The position numbers and the translations under genes were made by a program. From contig CADCWE010000019.1 in NCBI GenBank assembly GCA_902806325.1, positions 1 to 41,354 of the forward strand: a DNA stretch of 41,354 nt. The letters are read 5' to 3'. This DNA is from an uncultured Thermomicrobiales bacterium (GTDB lineage Bacteria > Chloroflexota > Chloroflexia > Thermomicrobiales > UBA6265). This document shows positions 1 through 8,148 of the stretch, piece by piece (the stretch's first letter is position 1; each line of letters begins with the position of its first letter). The notes below the pieces were generated by a model, which was given only the letters and a program-made list of their open reading frames with translations, did no database searches and was not told the DNA's origin.

Positions 1-1
1 C

Positions 2-262
2 GCCTTCGCCGTCGCCGAGCAAACCGGCGACGCCGCCCTCCTCGATGCCGCCGCCGCCGCCTGGGAACGCCTCCCCGCCGCCGACGCCAACGCGATCACC
101 CGCCGCGCCGCCCGCCAGATCGGCGGCGATGCCCGCCTGCCCGCCCTCGGCGCCCGCGGCCAACAGGGCCTGATCCACCTCGACGGCGCGCTCTGCGCCC
201 CCCGCCGCTGCTTCGAGTGCCCGATCGCGGCGCGGGCGATCGCGGGGGAGATGGGTCGGTGA
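2..262 (+). CDS. DUF2851 family protein, C-terminal fragment (start lies before the window)
   Basis: An open frame enters from the left edge and ends at TGA 260-262, giving 86 residues without a start. The frame has the Ala/Arg-rich, GCC-heavy codon use of the real genes here. It ends in a segment reading QQGLIHLDGALCAPRRCFEC followed by PIAARAI. That pattern, a QQGLIHL strand then a cluster of three cysteines (C-x4-C-x2-C), resembles the conserved end of DUF2851 proteins as I remember it. The cysteines may bind metal. DUF2851 has no established function. The reading frame is well supported; the family name is moderately supported because only the tail is visible. Confidence 0.55.
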   Translation, partial: AFAVAEQTGDAALLDAAAAAWERLPAADANAITRRAARQIGGDARLPALGARGQQGLIHLDGALCAPRRCFECPIAARAIAGEMGR

Positions 263-827
263 ATCCGCCGATCCCCCGGCCCTGATCTCGGGAACCCTTC
301 CCCCGGTCGCGAGGGAACCGGGGGGTCGGGGGTGGGGGTGAGGGCGCGACTTAAGAGGCGGTCAATTCTTCGCGCGGCCGAGCCGCGTTCGCCGTCTGGC
401 CCGCGATCGAGAACGGTCGGTCGATGTCGTCAAGGGCTTTTATCCGACCGCCTTCATCGTGCTCGGGTGAAAGCACGACCCGCTCGTGCTTCGTCTGCTG
501 TGACGGCCAGAGCAGGCACTGGGCGCACGTTTCCCCAGGCGTGGCTCATCGTGCGATACGCGGTGTGCCGGATCAGGGATCGGAGCGGCCAGGTTCGGGC
601 CGTTGTGCCCTCGGCATGGACCGGAGACCGAACCCCCCTCCGTGTTTCGATCGACACGGCGGTCGACGGTTACTTCTTTTCGCCGTCCACGTCACGGAGC
701 CCGCCCTCGACCGTTGTCCCGACCGGGAAACGGACCCGCGATCCCCGTAGACTTCGACATGACCGGTTCGATGGCCCGCACGGGTTGCCATGGCGACGAG
801 AATCGGGTCGCGCGGAAGGGAAGGCGG
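263..827. other. intergenic stretch without a convincing gene
   Basis: Open frames exist on both strands, as always at this GC content, but none has a ribosome binding site, a recognisable domain or the codon pattern of the neighbours. I see no tRNA or clear terminator. Around 300-345 there is a G-rich run resembling the G-rich spacers elsewhere in the window. Confidence 0.4.
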
Positions 828-1196
828 ATGCACCACGCGGACGATCCGGAGAAGGTCGTCGAGGCCCAGCGCACGACCAAGGCCGAGGCCCGCCAACAGG
901 GAATCGGCGCCCCGGAACCCGGCGCCGAGCCGTCCGCCCGGTCCTACCCCGACGAGACGGGGGTGGCCGATCTCGGCGTGGGGGAGCCGGTGGTCTCCCC
1001 GGCGGTGCGGGACGACCCCGGTCCCCGGCCCAGCGCGAACCCGACCGGGATGCTCGCCGGCGAGACGAGCGAGGACCGTCAGGAAGAGGCGTCGGTCCGG
1101 CGGGCACTGGAGGCGCGGTTCCCGGGGACGCGAGGGCATTGGAAGGAGGCGGGCCGGGTTCCCGGCGCCGGCGATCGGAGCGACGACGGGACGTGA
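828..1196 (+). CDS. small acidic, probably disordered protein of unknown function
   Basis: This frame encodes 122 residues starting MHHADDPEKVVEAQ. The ATG follows a purine-rich GGAAGGGAAGG stretch that can serve as ribosome binding site. The product is rich in Glu, Asp, Pro, Gly, Ala and Arg, with almost no aromatic or long hydrophobic segments, so it is probably disordered apart from a short predicted helix near the end (EEASVRRALEARFPG). There is no signal peptide, membrane segment or known domain. It stands alone between the DUF2851 end and the MFS gene. A longer in-frame reading back to 603 looks non-coding. A stress-associated small protein is possible, but nothing in the sequence proves a function. 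Confidence 0.45.
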   Translation: MHHADDPEKVVEAQRTTKAEARQQGIGAPEPGAEPSARSYPDETGVADLGVGEPVVSPAVRDDPGPRPSANPTGMLAGETSEDRQEEASVRRALEARFPGTRGHWKEAGRVPGAGDRSDDGT

Positions 1197-1557
1197 GGGC
1201 CGTCGGCCGGTCCGCCGCCAGGAAGCGCCGCGAGAGGCGGTACCCACCGTGCGCCGGCATCAGACCGGGTCGGCGCCGTTGTCCAGCCGACGCCGTCCCG
1301 CGCGCCGGTGCGGGGACATCGTGCGCCGATCGCGGCCATCCGGGCCGCTGCCGGGGGCGTGCACGCTGGTCACCGCCACCGTCGCCGACCCGGCGACTGG
1401 AGCGGCCGGGAACGGAGTGGATGGTTGATCCGGGATTGGTAGCGCGGGCGGTGGCGGGCACGTGGTCGGCATGAGACGCCGGCCAGACCAAGGCCCCACA
1501 CCGGGCCGGCCGGAATCGCCTTGACGGCCGGCGCAACGCCACCGACCATAGCCGGCG
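1197..1557. other. intergenic stretch upstream of the MFS gene
   Basis: No convincing coding frame, RNA gene or clear promoter is visible. Frames here translate to Pro/Arg/Gly-rich low-complexity sequence typical of shadow frames in GC-rich DNA. Confidence 0.35.
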
Positions 1558-2871
1558 ATGGCCACCCCACCCGAGCCCACGCCCGAACAAGAACGCGTCC
1601 CCGGTCCCGCCGACGATCACGGTCGCGGCTATCGCGCCGTCCTTGCCAACCCGCGCTACCGCCGACTTTGGAGCGTCGAGCTGGTCGCCAACCTCGGCGA
1701 GGCGCTGGCATCGATTGCGCTGCCGTTGTTCGCCTACGACTTGACGGGATCGGCCGCCCTGCTCAGCCTGGTCTTCGTCGTCCAAACCGTGCCCCGGGTG
1801 GTGCTGGCGCCGCTGGCCGGGGTGCTGGCGGACCGGATGGACCGGACCCGGCTGATGATCGCCGCCGATCTCGGACGGGCGGCGGCGGTGCTGGTGCTGC
1901 CGTTCGCGACCCAGATCTGGCAGGTGGCAACCCTGGCGGCGATCGTCGCGGTCGGCAACACCGTCTTTCGGCCGGCGGAGCAGGCGGCGGTGCCGTCGGT
2001 GGTGCCGCGGAGCCAACTCGTCTCGGCGCTGTCGTTGAGCCAGGTCAGTTCCAGCCTGATCCGCGTCGTCGGGCCGGGGATCGGCGCCGGCATCGTCGGT
2101 CTGGCCGGGCCGTCGCCCGCGTTCGCGATTCAGGGCGGCTGCTTCCTGCTTTCGGCCGCGCTGCTGCGGAACCTGGCCCTGCCCCTGCCGGCCGCCGACG
2201 CGCTGCCGGCCGGCGGCGCCGTGGCGGCGATCGGGCGGGAGATCCGCGAAGGGCTGGCGGTGGTGGTCCAGAACCCGGTGGTCCGCGGCACCGCCTCGGT
2301 CGAAGCGCTCTGGCAATTCGTGTCGGCGATCTTCGGGGTCGCGATGGTCGTCTACGTCGGGCGCGACGAGTTCGGGCTGGGCGACAACGACGGCTCCGTC
2401 TACGCCCTGCTGATGGGCACCTTCGCCGCCGGGACCGCGATCGGCGCCCTGCTCGCCGGCCGGGTCGAGCGCCGGATCGGCCGCACCCGCCTGATGGCGA
2501 TCGGCTACCTGGCGCCGCTGATGCTGATCCCGGCCGGGGTCCTGCCGCCGCTGGCGGTGGTCTTCCTTGCCTTGCTGGTGCTGGGCTTCACCGACGCCTG
2601 GGCCGTGATCGCGATGCAGGCGTTTCTGGCCGAGTCGGTGCCGGACCGGCTGCGGGGACGCGTCTACGCCTCCTGGAACGCCGTCCTGACGCTGGCCGCC
2701 ACCGTCTGGTTCGCCGTCGTCGGCTGGCTGGTCACCGTCGCCGGCGCCCCGGCCACCATCGTCGCCGCCGGGGTCGTCGTCGGCGCCGGTGGCCCGTTGC
2801 TGTTGTTTTACAGCGGAGCCCTGGCCGCGATGCGGCGGCACGTCCCGCTCGAGGCCGGCGCTGGTTCGTGA
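1558..2871 (+). CDS. MFS transporter, enterobactin-exporter/MFS_3-like
   Basis: The 437-residue protein has the size and layout of a 12-helix major facilitator. A short hydrophilic N-terminus (about residues 1-25) is followed by YRAVLANPRYRRLWSVELVA, a common opening of MFS_3 (EntS-like) exporters. The first helix pair leads into the loop LAPLAGVLADRMDRTRLM, a good match to the conserved G-x3-D-R-x-x-R loop between helices 2 and 3. A second copy of this loop, GALLAGRVERRIGRTRLM, starts the C-terminal half. The start ATG has weak ribosome-binding complementarity, but the N-terminus fits the family. Proteins of this type export siderophores or drugs; the substrate here is unknown and no biosynthetic genes are adjacent. 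Confidence 0.88.
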   Translation: MATPPEPTPEQERVPGPADDHGRGYRAVLANPRYRRLWSVELVANLGEALASIALPLFAYDLTGSAALLSLVFVVQTVPRVVLAPLAGVLADRMDRTRLMIAADLGRAAAVLVLPFATQIWQVATLAAIVAVGNTVFRPAEQAAVPSVVPRSQLVSALSLSQVSSSLIRVVGPGIGAGIVGLAGPSPAFAIQGGCFLLSAALLRNLALPLPAADALPAGGAVAAIGREIREGLAVVVQNPVVRGTASVEALWQFVSAIFGVAMVVYVGRDEFGLGDNDGSVYALLMGTFAAGTAIGALLAGRVERRIGRTRLMAIGYLAPLMLIPAGVLPPLAVVFLALLVLGFTDAWAVIAMQAFLAESVPDRLRGRVYASWNAVLTLAATVWFAVVGWLVTVAGAPATIVAAGVVVGAGGPLLLFYSGALAAMRRHVPLEAGAGS

Positions 2872-2976
2872 ACGGCGCGGGGCGCCGCGTTGCGTCCCCG
2901 TCCGGGTACAATGCGCTCCAATCCGTCCCCGAACGGGGACAACCACGAACGCGGGGCGAGCGGAGGAAGCGGCGGC

Positions 2977-3423
2977 ATGGTCTCGTTCTTCAGGGGGCGC
3001 CGGGGCGCCGACGCCAAGCACCGCGCCAGCGCCGATACCACCGCCGCCGCCGGGGACGCCGAAGGCTGGCGCTTCACGTTAAAAGGATCGCCCCGTCACT
3101 ACGACGACGTGCTGGCGATCATCCAGGAGGGCGACCAGGCCAAGGTCTATTTCGGCGAGGCGCTGACCTACGAGCGCGGCGCCGGGGTCGCTCTCTGGCG
3201 CGTCCGCGCCACCGGCCTCGACTGGCTGCCCGTCCTCTACGACTGGTGGGCGGAGATGGAGCGCACCGAGCCGGTCCAGTTCACCTTCCACCTCTACGTC
3301 CCGCCCCAGCTCAAGTACCCCGCCCTCGACCTGCGCGACCACCCGCCGGACGCCGTCGCCGCCTATATCCGCGAGCACGCGCCGTACGAGACCCCGGCCC
3401 AGGCGACCGCGGCCCGGCGGTAG
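2977..3423 (+). CDS. conserved-looking protein of unknown function, about 148 aa
   Basis: I place the start at ATG 2977 because GGAGGAAG (2962-2969) sits 7 nt upstream; a longer reading from 2890 begins in non-coding sequence. After a polar, Ala-rich first 35 residues the protein is compact, mixed alpha/beta and rich in aromatic residues (YFGEALTYERG, WLPVLYDWWAEME, FTFHLYVPPQLKYPALDL). No transmembrane segment or signal peptide is visible, and I recognise no family. A weak TACAAT box lies at 2907-2912 but lacks a good -35. It follows the MFS gene by about 100 bp on the same strand. Confidence 0.65.
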   Translation: MVSFFRGRRGADAKHRASADTTAAAGDAEGWRFTLKGSPRHYDDVLAIIQEGDQAKVYFGEALTYERGAGVALWRVRATGLDWLPVLYDWWAEMERTEPVQFTFHLYVPPQLKYPALDLRDHPPDAVAAYIREHAPYETPAQATAARR

Positions 3424-3579
3424 GCGGTCGGTCGTTGGGGCGCGATTCACCGCGTCGATTACCGGGTCGCAAAGCCACGATCTCCCGAACGGTCGTCCGG
3501 GAGACACCCCGCCGGGGTGGCATCGAGGGCGCGATGAATCGAGCCCCACGGGCATCGAGCGAAGCCGCCGCCCTTCCCG

Positions 3580-3616
3580 GTCATGGCGAGCGAAGCGAAG
3601 CACCGCTCGCCATGAC
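3580..3616. repeat. palindromic GCGAGCGAAGCGAAG element (hairpin)
   Basis: Two 13-nt arms (3580-3592 and 3604-3616, GTCATGGCGAGCG and its exact complement) flank an 11-nt loop AAGCGAAGCAC. It lies between two convergent genes, so it could also act as a bidirectional terminator. It shares the core GAGCGAAGCGA with the element at 9289-9353. Confidence 0.7.
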
Positions 3617-3664
3617 GCCCAAGCGGGTTGGATAGATGCCGCTGGGGCACGCTGCATCGCGGCC

Positions 3665-4648
3665 CTACATCGGCCCGTGTTCTCGAATCCACGCCAGGTA
3701 CCGGCCCATCCCGTCCTCGAACGAGATCCCTGGAACCCACCCCAAATCCGCCGCCAACCGGGCGTTCGACGGCGCCGGTCCCGGCGGTGCCCCAGAGACC
3801 CGGTAGGTTGCCTCGGCCTCGGGCACCTCCCGATATGTCACCCCCGGCAGATGGCGCGCGAACGCCGCCAGGACGTCCCCGATGCCATAGAGCCGCCCCC
3901 CGGTGACGGTGTAGACGTCGTGCGGCAGCGGCCCGTCGAAGGCCCAGATCCGTTCGACCCCCTCGGCGATGTCCTCGACGTAGGTCCAGTCCAGGAACGG
4001 TCCGGCCAGGGAGTTGACCAGGATCGGCTGCCCGGCGAAGTGGATCCGCAGCATCTCCCGGAGCTCGGTGGCGCCAACGTACCCCGGCGTCGGCCGCTCC
4101 ATCGGCCCGTAGACGTTGGCCGGCCGCACCGCGACGGCGTCCAGATCGAACAACTCGGCCCAGCGCCGGCAAAGCCGCTCGCTGGTGTGTTTGGTGATCC
4201 CGTAGAGCGTGGTCGCCCGCGACGGCGTCTCCTCGGTCAGCGCCTCCGTCCCCGGTTGGTCCCCCCAAACCGCCCCGGACGAGACGTAGACCAGGCGCCG
4301 GAACGCGGGCAACCCCCGCGCCACCTCCAGTACGTTGATCGTCCCGCCCAGGTTGACGTCGACGATCCGCGCCGGTTCCCGCCGCTCCCGCTCCTCGGGC
4401 GGCGTGATCGCCGCCGCGTGGACGATGCTCGTCACCCCGTGCCGCCCGGCGACCGCCCGCAACCGCGCCGGGTCGGTCACGTCCCCCGGCTCGTACACCA
4501 CCCGCGCCCCGTCCTCGCCCAGCAACTCGCGAAACAGGTCGTCCGGCTCCATCAGGTCGTAGGAGATCACGGTCTCCCCAAGCCGGGCGAGTCGCCGCAC
4601 GATGTGGCAGGGAACCCAGCCGTTGCCGCCGGTGACGAGGACGGGCAT
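3665..4648 (-). CDS. NAD(P)-dependent epimerase/dehydratase (extended SDR)
   Basis: The 327-residue protein starts MPVLVTGGNGWVP, the nucleotide-binding loop of extended short-chain dehydrogenases; the third glycine of the usual TGxxGxxG is proline here. The rest of the fold follows: HAAAITPP after strand 4, YVSSGAVWG carrying the catalytic serine, YGITK as the Tyr-x3-Lys pair, and RPANVYGP in the substrate region. These enzymes act on nucleotide sugars or similar carbonyl and hydroxyl substrates with NAD(P); the substrate is not predictable here. GGAGG lies 5 nt before ATG 4648, so the longer reading frame upstream, which crosses a repeat, is rejected. It converges with the gene ending at 3423. 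Confidence 0.88.
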   Translation of the reverse strand: MPVLVTGGNGWVPCHIVRRLARLGETVISYDLMEPDDLFRELLGEDGARVVYEPGDVTDPARLRAVAGRHGVTSIVHAAAITPPEERERREPARIVDVNLGGTINVLEVARGLPAFRRLVYVSSGAVWGDQPGTEALTEETPSRATTLYGITKHTSERLCRRWAELFDLDAVAVRPANVYGPMERPTPGYVGATELREMLRIHFAGQPILVNSLAGPFLDWTYVEDIAEGVERIWAFDGPLPHDVYTVTGGRLYGIGDVLAAFARHLPGVTYREVPEAEATYRVSGAPPGPAPSNARLAADLGWVPGISFEDGMGRYLAWIREHGPM

Positions 4649-4663
4649 TCGGGCCTCCACGAT

Positions 4664-4687
4664 CGGACGGCGGACGGCGGACGGCGG
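4664..4687. repeat. tandem heptamer CGGACGG, about 3.4 copies
   Basis: Three perfect 7-nt units and a partial fourth lie just upstream of the minus-strand epimerase gene and directly beside the inverted repeat at 4692-4807. It is one of several site-specific 7-8-nt arrays in this window. Confidence 0.7.
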
Positions 4688-4691
4688 CATT

Positions 4692-4807
4692 GTAGGGGAG
4701 CATGGCCCGCGGCCGCTTCGAGACCAGCGCGATCCGATGCCCCGGACGGCCGTCCCGACCACCGGACCGGGCCACCCACGGGGCGGGCGCGGGCCATGCT
4801 CCCCTAC
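4692..4807. repeat. 116-bp inverted-repeat element with 20-bp perfect GTAGGGG arms
   Basis: The left arm 4692-4711 and right arm 4788-4807 are exact reverse complements over 20 bp, each starting from its outer edge with GTAGGGGAGCATGG. The 76-bp interior has no gene. The element lies between divergent genes (epimerase and DUF1385). Its arm word GTAGGGG recurs at about 7970, 9223 and 23815, pointing to a dispersed repeat family. It looks like a small non-autonomous (MITE/REP-like) element; no transposase is visible. Confidence 0.65.
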
Positions 4808-4971
4808 GATTCGACGTCTTCTCGCCTCCGCCGGCCCCGATGGGCTATGGCCGTCGCCCGCGCCCCGGATGCTACGATTGGGACGCGACAACGTTCGTCT
4901 GACACAAACCAGCCGGTCCTCGTGGCCGCCGTGCTGGCCGCCCGGTGCCCCCCGCGTCGGCGAGGTTCGCG

Positions 4972-6057
<1,086 letters not shown>

Positions 6058-6093
6058 CCGCCGCGCCGCGCCGATGCCGAAAGGGCTTGCCAC

Positions 6094-6933
6094 GTGAGCG
6101 GATCAGACGCCCACCCTTCCCCCCAACTCCCGGCCGCGACCGTCACCCACTACGGCACCGGGTACGAGCGCGAGCGCCTCGCTGGTGGCGTCTCTCGCCT
6201 AGAATTCGCCCGCACCCAGATCCTGCTCCGGCGGTTCCTGCCGTCGCCCCCGGCCCGCGTTCTCGACATCGGCGGTGGTCCCGGCGCCTACGCCGGCTGG
6301 CTCGCTCGGGATGGCTACGACGTTCATCTCCTGGATGCGGTCCCCCTCCACGTCGAGCAAGCCCATTGTGCCGCCGCCGCCCAGCCCGACCGGCCCTTCG
6401 CCGCCGACCACGGCGACGCCCGCGACCTGCCCTTCCCCGATGCGTCCGCCGACGCGGTCCTGCTGTTGGGACCGCTCTACCACCTCACGGAGCGGGCCGA
6501 TCGGGTGCGCGCGCTGGCCGAGGCGAGGCGCGTCCTGCGCCCGGGAGGGGTGGTTGCCGCCGCCGCGATCTCCCGCTTCGTCTCCCTGCTCGACGGCTTG
6601 GAGAACGGCTTCCTCGCCGACCCAGAGTTCGTCGACATCGTCGCACGAGACCTGCGAGACGGTCAGCACCGCAACCCGAACGATCGGCCCAGCTACTTTA
6701 CGACCGCGTTTTTCCACCTCCCCGAAGAGTTGGAAGAGGAGACGCGCGAGGCGGGCCTCGACCTCGGCGGCGTGTACGCCGTCGAAGGCCCGGCCTCCTT
6801 CGTCGGCAATCTGGACGATTGGTGGCCCGATCCCGCCCGGCGGGACCTGCTGCTGGACCTGATCGCCCGCGTCGAGCGGGAACCGGCGCTGCTCGGAGCG
6901 AGCGCCCACCTGCTGGCCGTTGGTCGTCGCTGA
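6094..6933 (+). CDS. class I SAM-dependent methyltransferase
   Basis: The 279-residue protein has a Rossmann methyltransferase core: motif I RVLDIGGGPGAYAGWLA (about 55-70), an acidic residue after strand 2 (VHLLDAVPLH), GDARDLPFPDASADAVLLL as motifs II-III, and ARRVLRPGGVVAAAA as post-motif III. The substrate region after about residue 165 is unassigned, and small molecules are typical targets of this type. The start is GTG 6094 with AAAGGG 9 nt upstream, 36 bp after the DUF1385 stop on the same strand, so the two may be cotranscribed. Confidence 0.85.
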   Translation: MSGSDAHPSPQLPAATVTHYGTGYERERLAGGVSRLEFARTQILLRRFLPSPPARVLDIGGGPGAYAGWLARDGYDVHLLDAVPLHVEQAHCAAAAQPDRPFAADHGDARDLPFPDASADAVLLLGPLYHLTERADRVRALAEARRVLRPGGVVAAAAISRFVSLLDGLENGFLADPEFVDIVARDLRDGQHRNPNDRPSYFTTAFFHLPEELEEETREAGLDLGGVYAVEGPASFVGNLDDWWPDPARRDLLLDLIARVEREPALLGASAHLLAVGRR

Positions 6934-6940
6934 CCCCGGT

Positions 6941-6970
6941 TTGACCCGCCGCCCGCCCGCGCCCTATACT
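6941..6970 (+). promoter_or_regulatory. strong sigma-70-type promoter for the DUF177-rpmF block
   Basis: TTGACC at 6941-6946 and TATACT at 6965-6970 are separated by 18 bp, close to the housekeeping consensus. It lies just after the methyltransferase stop codon and about 100 bp before the DUF177 start, leaving a leader of roughly 100 nt. Confidence 0.7.
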
Positions 6971-7077
6971 CCACTCCCGCGGTCGCGCCGGACCTCACCG
7001 GTGCGCTCGGCTGCGGCGCGGATGACGCCGCGATCGTCTTTTAACAACCATTGGTTACCACCGTGAGAGCCATCGGC

Positions 7078-7650
7078 ATGGCCCCCGACCACTTCCGGGG
7101 CCAGGACCTCGTCAACGAAACCCGGGTCAACGTCGCCGGGCTGCTCCAAGCGCAGTTCGGCAGCTCCCGGACCTACGCGCTCTGCTTGGACGTGTTCCGG
7201 CTCGACTCGGACCTGATCGCCAAGGGGGTCGCCGGCGACGTCAAGCTGACCCGCCTCCGGGAACAGATCTTGGTCGACGCCGAGGTTTCCGGCACCGTGA
7301 CGCTGGAGTGCGTCCGCTGCCTGCAACCCTACGAGCAACCGTTCTTGGCGATCCTCAGCGAGGAGTTCCAACCGACGGTCGACGTCCGCAACGGCGCCGA
7401 GATCGCGCCGTCGGACGAGGTCAGCGAAGACGCCTTCAGCATCGACGACAACCACGAACTCGACATCGCCGAACCGCTGCGCCAGCATGTCGTCCTCGCC
7501 TTGCCGATGCGCGCCGACTGCGGCCCGGACTGCCCGGGGCCGGACGTCACCGAATCGTTCGACCCGGACGCGGTCGACGACCGGTTCGCCGCCCTGACGC
7601 GGCTGCTCGGCGACGAAGACGGGAAGTCGGAAAGTCGGGGGGTCGGGTAG
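7078..7650 (+). CDS. DUF177 (YceD-like) protein
   Basis: The 190-residue acidic protein matches DUF177: N-terminal VNVAGLLQAQFGSSRTY, the central GTVTLECVRCLQPYEQP with a CxxC pair, and a C-terminal EPLRQHVVLALPMRADCGPDCPG. DUF177 genes nearly always precede rpmF, as here (72 bp). E. coli YceD and plant DUF177 proteins are linked to 23S rRNA or ribosome biogenesis. ATG 7078 fits the family N-terminus, though GTG 7063 and TTG 7051 are in frame and no start has a good ribosome binding site. The last residues (GKSESRGVG) are encoded by a G-rich repeated stretch that also supplies the TAG stop. Confidence 0.87.
   Translation: MAPDHFRGQDLVNETRVNVAGLLQAQFGSSRTYALCLDVFRLDSDLIAKGVAGDVKLTRLREQILVDAEVSGTVTLECVRCLQPYEQPFLAILSEEFQPTVDVRNGAEIAPSDEVSEDAFSIDDNHELDIAEPLRQHVVLALPMRADCGPDCPGPDVTESFDPDAVDDRFAALTRLLGDEDGKSESRGVG
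7618..7650 (+). repeat. G-rich imperfect short-unit repeat at the DUF177 3' end
   Basis: Loose copies of GGAAGTCG (GGGAAGTCGG, AAAGTCGGGG, GGTCGGG) overlap the last codons and the stop of the DUF177 gene. This parallels the repeats at the ends of fabH and the Rieske gene. Confidence 0.5.
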
Positions 7651-7722
7651 CAGCGAGACGGTAGACACGAGCCAAGTGCGGGGGAGATGGCCCCGCGGCG
7701 ACGAACGAAGGGATGGGGGATC

Positions 7723-7923
7723 ATGGGCGCGCTTCCGAAACAACGGATCAGCCGGCATCGCCAGGGCAACCGCCGCCGGCACCACTACCTCAAGCTACCG
7801 CACCTGGTAGCCTGCAAGAGCTGTCGCGAAATGAAGCGGTCCCACCACGTCTGCCCCAACTGCGGCATGTACAACGGCCGCCAGGTCCTCGAGATCGAGG
7901 AACCGACCCGACCCGAGGCCTAG
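7723..7923 (+). CDS. rpmF: 50S ribosomal protein L32
   Basis: The 66-residue basic protein starts MGALPKQRISRHRQGNRRRH and has the L32 zinc ribbon: CKSC and CPNC, 13 residues apart (HLVACKSCREMKRSHHVCPN), then GMYNGRQVLEIEE. It is therefore the cysteine-containing, zinc-binding form of L32 in the large ribosomal subunit. The N-terminus is slightly unusual, MGALPKQR rather than the common MAVPKRR. G-rich sequence before ATG 7723 can act as ribosome binding site. It is cotranscribed with the DUF177 gene and followed by a clear terminator. Confidence 0.95.
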   Translation: MGALPKQRISRHRQGNRRRHHYLKLPHLVACKSCREMKRSHHVCPNCGMYNGRQVLEIEEPTRPEA

Positions 7924-7973
7924 CCCCGGCAGACAGTCGGCAAGCAATCAACAACGGACGGTGGTACCGTAGG

Positions 7974-7997
7974 GGGCGCACGGCGGTGCGCCCTTTT
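7974..7997 (+). terminator. Rho-independent terminator after rpmF
   Basis: A perfect 8-bp stem (GGGCGCAC 7974-7981, GTGCGCCC 7986-7993) with loop GGCG is followed by TTTT at 7994-7997. Its left side, CCGTAGGGGGCGC, resembles the dispersed GTAGGGG elements, so the terminator may derive from one. Confidence 0.8.
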
Positions 7998-8007
7998 CCT
8001 TAACTCC

Positions 8008-8138
8008 GACGAGCGGGGAGATGGGCAGACGGGGACACGGGCCGGAGAACGTCGCTGCGGTGCCGTTCCGCGACCTTCGCGCTCCCGAACCGCCGGATTC
8101 CTCGATGTCCCACCTGCTCGTCTCCCCGTCTCCGTTCG
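8008..8138. repeat. imperfect inverted pair of G-rich short-unit repeats before fabH
   Basis: A purine-rich run at about 8008-8034 (units like GGGGAGATGGGCAGAC) has an imperfect reverse complement at about 8106-8138 (CTCGTCTCCCCGTCTCC). No gene lies between. The layout matches the pairs at 23070-23143 and 25759-25886. Confidence 0.5.
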
Positions 8139-8148
8139 AGGGCACCCG

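Noticed and set aside
2907-2912. TACAAT promoter for the gene at 2977
   Set aside because: The box is plausible but no -35 lies at a usable distance, so it is not listed as a feature.
670-3021. Very long minus-strand open frame opposite the MFS gene
   Set aside because: It is an antisense shadow: Arg/Gly/Pro/Gln-rich low-complexity translation with no domain, caused by GC-rich third positions. Many similar frames elsewhere (for example 9880-11811 minus and 1521-3635 plus) were dropped for the same reason.
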